Below are positions 58,909 through 64,000 of a DNA stretch of 64,000 bases, one piece after another (positions within the stretch are counted from its first letter, which is position 1; the number at the start of each line of letters is the position of its first letter). A program made the translations under genes and the position numbers. Source of the DNA: Paludisphaera mucosa. Its GTDB lineage: Bacteria; Planctomycetota; Planctomycetia; Isosphaerales; Isosphaeraceae. The notes beneath the pieces were generated by a model, which saw only the letters and a list, made by a program, of their open reading frames with translations, was not told the origin of the DNA and did no database searches. Location: positions 124,001 to 188,000 of the forward strand of contig NZ_JARRAG010000002.1 in assembly GCF_029589435.1 (NCBI RefSeq). The letters run 5' to 3'.

Positions 58909-59766
58909 ATGACTACCGTCGGAAAGATACTCGTCCTCTTCATCATGGCCTTCTCGCTCATCCTGAGCGCGATTTCTTCGGTGGCGTTCACCACGTCGAA
59001 GAACTGGAAGGTCGCGACCGAGGCGGAGAAGAAGAAGGTCGGCGAGCTGACGACCAAGCTCAAAGACGCGGAGGCCAAGACCGCCGCCGCCCAGAAGGAC
59101 ATGGACACCCAGAAGGCCAACTTCGACGCCCAGGCGAAGCAGCTGAACGACAAGATCACCGCGATCGAGAACCAGAACCAGCTCGCCCAGCAGCAGATCA
59201 CCACGGCCGGCGGCCAGGTGGCCACCGCCCAGCAGAACGCCAAGACCGCGCTCGAAGAGGCCGAGGCCAACCGCAAGGAGACCCTCCAGCTCCGCGAGCT
59301 GAAGTCGGCCGTCGAGCAGCAGGCGAACGAGTTCAAGCTCCACGTCGCCGAGCTGAACGACAAGATCCGCGAGATGGAGCGGGCGCTGGAGACGGCCACC
59401 AAGAACAACGGCGACCTCAAGGAGCGGGTGGCGAAGTACTCGACCCTCCTGCGGTCGCAGGGCCTGTCCGACGACATCGCCCAGATCAAGGGGATCGAGA
59501 GCCCCCCGCCGGTCGTCGGCGAGGTCACCCGGGTCGACGCGACGAACCGCAAGCTGGAAGCCTCGATCGGCTCCAACGACGGCCTCGTCCCCGGCCACGA
59601 ACTGAACCTGATGCGCATGTCGCCGACCCCCGAGTACCTGGGCAAGGCGAAAGTCCTCACCGTCGACCCGAACCAGTCGGTTCTCCAGGTCATCGGCAAC
59701 ACTTACCAGGGCAAGAAGCTGAAGGAGGGCGACATTGTCTCGTCTACGATCAAGCCGCGCCTCTAG
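58909..59766 (+). CDS. Membrane-anchored coiled-coil protein
   Basis: 285 residues from the ATG at 58909, with AGGATGGGACC upstream. An N-terminal helix (GKILVLFIMAFSLILSAISSV) anchors a long coiled coil (about 35-180, e.g. AEKKKVGELTTKLKDAEAKT, ALEEAEANRKETLQLRELKS), ending in a beta-rich C-terminus (GEVTRVDATNRKLEASIGSN, KLKEGDIVSSTIKPRL). No known family. It overlaps the next gene at its 3' end by 32 bp. Confidence 0.8.
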   Translation: MTTVGKILVLFIMAFSLILSAISSVAFTTSKNWKVATEAEKKKVGELTTKLKDAEAKTAAAQKDMDTQKANFDAQAKQLNDKITAIENQNQLAQQQITTAGGQVATAQQNAKTALEEAEANRKETLQLRELKSAVEQQANEFKLHVAELNDKIREMERALETATKNNGDLKERVAKYSTLLRSQGLSDDIAQIKGIESPPPVVGEVTRVDATNRKLEASIGSNDGLVPGHELNLMRMSPTPEYLGKAKVLTVDPNQSVLQVIGNTYQGKKLKEGDIVSSTIKPRL

Positions 59767-60025
59767 TTCCGGGGCGTCCCGCACCGCCTCCGCCCCCCGG
59801 GCGCGGGGCGTGCTCGTCCCCGCCGCCAAGAGCGACATCTACGTGGCCCTCCTGGGCATCTCGCTGGCCGCGATCCTCATCAGCTGCATCCTCATGGTCC
59901 TGCTGCTGATGCGGTACGACTGGAAGATCTCCGTCTCGTCGGCCGCCCCCACGCCTTCGGCCCTCGCGACCGACGTCGTCCAGCTCGCCTCGACCGCCCC
60001 CGCCGCCCTCCCGGCCCGCTGCTGA
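59735..60025 (+). CDS. Small membrane protein starting at TTG, overlapping upstream gene
   Basis: 96 residues. TTG at 59735 has an excellent AGGAGGGC upstream inside the coiled-coil gene, which makes the nested TTG start convincing. One hydrophobic helix (IYVALLGISLAAILISCILMVLLLM) follows a basic N-terminus (SRLRSSRASSSGASRTASAP). Likely an envelope partner of the coiled-coil protein. Confidence 0.7.
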   Translation: MSRLRSSRASSSGASRTASAPRARGVLVPAAKSDIYVALLGISLAAILISCILMVLLLMRYDWKISVSSAAPTPSALATDVVQLASTAPAALPARC

Positions 60026-60051
60026 CCGCCGCCCCGAATCCGACCGAATCC

Positions 60052-60103
60052 TCGCCCGCCCTCGCGTCGACCTTGCCGGTCGTCGGGGACGGGCGATTTT
60101 TTT
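60052..60103 (+). terminator. Intrinsic terminator before the rad52-like gene
   Basis: An imperfect long stem (outer TCGCCCG 60052-60058 with CGGGCGA 60090-60096; inner CGACC/GGTCG) is followed at once by seven T (60097-60103), the classic intrinsic terminator form. Confidence 0.75.
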
Positions 60104-60114
60104 GGGGAACCCTC

Positions 60115-60142
60115 TTTACTGTACGTGCGAACAGTATACAAT
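60115..60142 (+). promoter_or_regulatory. Promoter with LexA-like operator upstream of rad52-like gene
   Basis: -35 TTTACT (60115-60120) and -10 TACAAT (60137-60142) are separated by 16 bp. A perfect inverted repeat TACTGT-N8-ACAGTA (60117-60136) overlaps the -35 and fills the spacer. Its half-sites and spacing equal the E. coli LexA box (CTGT-N8-ACAG). A repressor bound here would block RNA polymerase. The ATG follows at 60263. Confidence 0.6.
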
Positions 60143-60262
60143 GGTCGTGTAGGGAAATGACGATGGAGCCGAGATGGATCGTCGCTCGAATCGCCCGGCC
60201 GTAGGAACAGGGCGCTCGAATATCGTCGCGTTCCCAGGATTTCACGGAAAGCACGACCACCC

Positions 60263-61051
60263 ATGTCCCAGCACATCGAGATTTTCGCGGCGCTCGCCGC
60301 CCCGTTCGCGAACGACGAGGTGCGGTCCCGGAGCCAGGGGGGCCGCGACTTCCAGTACGTGACGGCGAGGACCGTCATGAACCGCCTCGACGAGGTGCTC
60401 GGCCCCGAGAACTGGTGGGACGAGTACACGCCGATGGAGAACGCGGTCATCTGCAAGCTGTCGATCCGGCTCCCGGACGGCACGGCCTTGACCAAGAGCG
60501 ACGCCGGCGGGTTCACCACCACGGCCGACACCAGCGACTACGAGAAGAGCGGCTTCTCGGACGCCTTCAAGCGCGCCGCGGTGAAGTTCGGCGTGGCCCG
60601 CTACCTCTACGGCGACGGCGTCCCGCAGTCGATCCGCGACGCCCTGATCCGCTCGCGTCGCGAGCAGCAGCAGGCCGCCCGCGAGCAGCAACAGCAGCAT
60701 CAGGCCGCCGCGCCGGCCCCGGTCGCCGCCGCCCCGACCGTCGCGGAGGCCGTCGAGGCCCGCGCCGCCGAGTCGCTCCAGCCCTTGCGGCAGGCCCCGG
60801 AGGTGAGTGTGGGCGGCACCCCGCCGAAGTCGGGCAAGGCCCTGTTCGCCTGGATCAAGGAGCGTGACGAGAAGCTCGGCGTCGATCTCCTGAAGACCCT
60901 CAGCGACTGGGGCAAGAACAACCACTTCCCCGCCCGGATGGTCCAGTGGAGCGGCGAGCAGGTCGACCAGGGCCACTCGGAGGCCCTCCGCGTGCTGACC
61001 ACCATGCGGTCGGAGTCGCCCGCCATGGCCGGCGCATCCCAGCGCCGCTGA
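60263..61051 (+). CDS. Rad52/Rad22 (Redbeta-like) family DNA repair protein
   Basis: 262 residues from the ATG at 60263. The N-terminal domain resembles Rad52/Sak-type single-strand annealing proteins (VRSRSQGGRDFQYVTARTVM, NRLDEVLGPENWWDEYTPME, GFSDAFKRAAVKFGVARYLY). A Gln/Ala-rich linker (REQQQAAREQQQQHQAAA) precedes a C-terminal segment (KSGKALFAWIKERDEKLG). It probably anneals ssDNA or loads onto RecA-independent repair. The LexA-like operator in front fits a DNA-damage role. It could be phage-derived, but no phage genes surround it. Confidence 0.8.
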   Translation: MSQHIEIFAALAAPFANDEVRSRSQGGRDFQYVTARTVMNRLDEVLGPENWWDEYTPMENAVICKLSIRLPDGTALTKSDAGGFTTTADTSDYEKSGFSDAFKRAAVKFGVARYLYGDGVPQSIRDALIRSRREQQQAAREQQQQHQAAAPAPVAAAPTVAEAVEARAAESLQPLRQAPEVSVGGTPPKSGKALFAWIKERDEKLGVDLLKTLSDWGKNNHFPARMVQWSGEQVDQGHSEALRVLTTMRSESPAMAGASQRR

Positions 61052-61105
61052 GGCGGGCCCGGGGGCCGGCCCTTCAGTCGGCCCCGGCCTCCCGCCGATG
61101 AGTGC

Positions 61106-61134
61106 TTGTGACGGTCCGGGGGCTGCTCTACAGT
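61106..61134 (+). promoter_or_regulatory. Promoter of glgA
   Basis: -35 TTGTGA (61106-61111) and -10 TACAGT (61129-61134) with a 17-bp spacer, 113 bp before the glgA start. Confidence 0.5.
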
Positions 61135-61247
61135 GTTGGGATCGCTCCGATCGCCGCTGTCGAGCAGCCCCGGACGCGGACGCCTTTCCCGGCATCGTGC
61201 GATCGATCGGGGAGCGGCGGTCGAGCACTCCCGAGGGATCGTCCGTC

Positions 61248-62759
<1,512 letters not shown>

Positions 62760-62877
62760 TCCGGCGAAATCGCTTCAAGTCCTCCGTCCCACATTCCGAG
62801 CCTAACTAGCGTACCCTTCGGCGCACGCCAGGGACGGGCCGGAGTGACTTGGGCGAGGGACCGTGGAATGTCGGACG

Positions 62878-64000
62878 TCGCGTTGGCCTTGATGTGGCAT
62901 CAGCATCAGCCCTACTACCCGGACGACGCGACCGGCGAGAACCCCATGCCCTGGGTCCGCCTCCACGCCGTCAAGGACTACCTGGGGATGGCCCTCCATC
63001 TCGAGGAGGTCCCCGAGTTCCACTGCACGATCAACCTCGTGCCCAGCCTGCTGCAGCAGCTCGAAGCGTACGTCGGCGGGGCGACCGACAAGCACCTGAT
63101 CGTCTCGCGCAAGCCGGTCGACGGCCTCGACCGCGAGGACGTCTTCTACCTGCTCGACAACTTCTTCATGGCCTTCCCGGACTCGATGATCCGGCCCCAC
63201 CCGCGGTACCACGAGCTGTACCTGCTGCGCTCGTCGTGGTCGCTCAGCGGCGAGCAGGCCCGGACGCGGTTCCGCCCCAGGGACTTCCGCGACTTGCAGG
63301 TTTGGTCGAACCTGGCGTGGTTCCACCCCCTGCTCTTCGAGAAGGACCCGGAGCTGGCCGCGTTCAAGGAGCAGGGCCGGGATTACTCGGAAGACGACAA
63401 GCAGTGGCTGCTCGACAAGCAGCGCGAGCTGCTGGGCCAGGTCGTCCCGCTGCACCGCAAGCTCGCCGAGCGCGGCCAGGTCGAGCTGACGACCACGCCG
63501 TACTACCACCCGATCCTGCCGCTCCTGCTCGACAAGAAGCTGGCGCGCGAGGCCATGCCCGAGGTCGCGCTGCCAGCGTATCGCGAGGGCTACCCCGAGG
63601 ACGCCGAGGTCCACGTCCGCCGCGCCGTCGAGAGCCACATCCGGCGGTTCGGGACGGCCCCGAGGGGGATGTGGCCGAGCGAGGGGTCGGTCTGCCAGGC
63701 CCTCATCCCGCTGCTCGCCAGGCACGGCATCGAGTGGATCGCGACCGACGAGGAGATCCTCGGCTGTTCGACGGGGGGCGTCGTCGGCCGCGACGGCCGG
63801 GGGCACGTCCGCCGCCCCGAGCTGCTCTACCGCGGCTGGAACGTCCGCGAGGGGGATTCGCAGCTCGGGATCGTCTTCCGCGACCATTCGATGTCCGACC
63901 AGGTCGGCTTCCACTACCAGCGCAGCCCGGGGCCGATCGCGGCGGCCGACTTCCTGGCCAAGCTGCACGCCATCGGCGACGCCTGCCGCCACAACCCGGC
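62878..64000 (+). CDS. GH57 family glycoside hydrolase (fragment, right edge)
   Basis: 374 codons are present; the gene runs past the window end. It starts at the ATG at 62878 with GGGCGAGGGA upstream. The GH57 family shows [12 protein letters not shown] near the N-terminus, a nucleophile-type [10 protein letters not shown] and a general-acid-type [12 protein letters not shown]. These enzymes act on alpha-glucans (amylase, branching enzyme or amylopullulanase). Being directly downstream of glgA suggests glycogen branching or remodelling. Confidence 0.88.

Noticed and set aside
60263-61051. Prophage remnant around the rad52-like gene
   Set aside because: Neighbours are ordinary envelope and glycogen genes; no integrase, att sites or phage structural genes.

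Overview
The window is GC-rich DNA from a planctomycete, most likely an Isosphaeraceae-type genome (Paludisphaera/Singulisphaera/Tautonia-like). The organism call rests on gene content. There are two DUF1559 prepilin-like genes with small lipoprotein partners. There is an ECF sigma factor carrying a membrane-spanning C-terminal tail, and a PEP-CTERM protein. A large surface protein has an 'LExRxLMAS'-like N-terminus, DUF11 repeats and an ice-binding-type domain. GroEL is duplicated around GroES, a futalosine-pathway menaquinone gene is present, and several small secreted families look planctomycete-specific. The genus-level call is inference.

Layout. 1-5,960: a pair of GTPases (the second cut by the window edge), two small secreted proteins, a Wza-like polysaccharide export lipoprotein and a tyrosine-phosphatase-like membrane protein. 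5,977-8,424: a serine hydrolase fused to a NamZ-type (DUF1343) muramidase. 8,425-9,802: a 1.4-kb region without genes, holding a five-unit tandem array of strongly structured, covarying repeats. This is the most unusual object in the window and looks like a family of tandem small RNAs on the minus strand. 9,803-15,632: a hypothetical protein, then YggS-YggU-AroA-AspS. 15,819-21,637: secreted/lipoprotein genes, a DUF1559 cluster with an EF-hand/deiodinase-like fusion, and an esterase. 21,974-28,317: a chaperone block, groEL1-groES-groEL2 then dnaJ-grpE-fmdB-like-yacG. 28,332-32,518: a second DUF1559/lipoprotein pair, an ECF sigma factor, a ferritin-like protein and a PEP-CTERM protein. 32,615-37,590: the pyruvate dehydrogenase complex (pdhA-pdhB-E2 and lpd). 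38,026-40,269: an ECF sigma/anti-sigma-like pair with an overlapping membrane protein. 41,046-44,384: the giant surface protein. 44,854-48,559: aconitase and MqnD. 48,669-53,775: an ABC exporter of three genes. 54,260-62,759: a His-rich secreted protein, a TrpG/PabA-type amidotransferase, MoeA, Lnt, two coiled-coil/membrane proteins, a Rad52-family protein under a LexA-like operator, and glycogen synthase. The right edge cuts a GH57 glycoside hydrolase.

How genes may work together. The chaperone block supplies both chaperonin and Hsp70 co-chaperones, although dnaK is not in the window. The pdh genes, aconitase and MqnD feed central metabolism and respiratory quinone synthesis. glgA plus GH57 form a glycogen module. 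NamZ-hydrolase, Lnt and the ABC trio act at the envelope. The likely new biology is the 8.6-9.2 kb RNA-like array. A second candidate is the rad52-like gene, which carries a 20-bp palindrome with the geometry of an E. coli LexA box inside a recognisable promoter.
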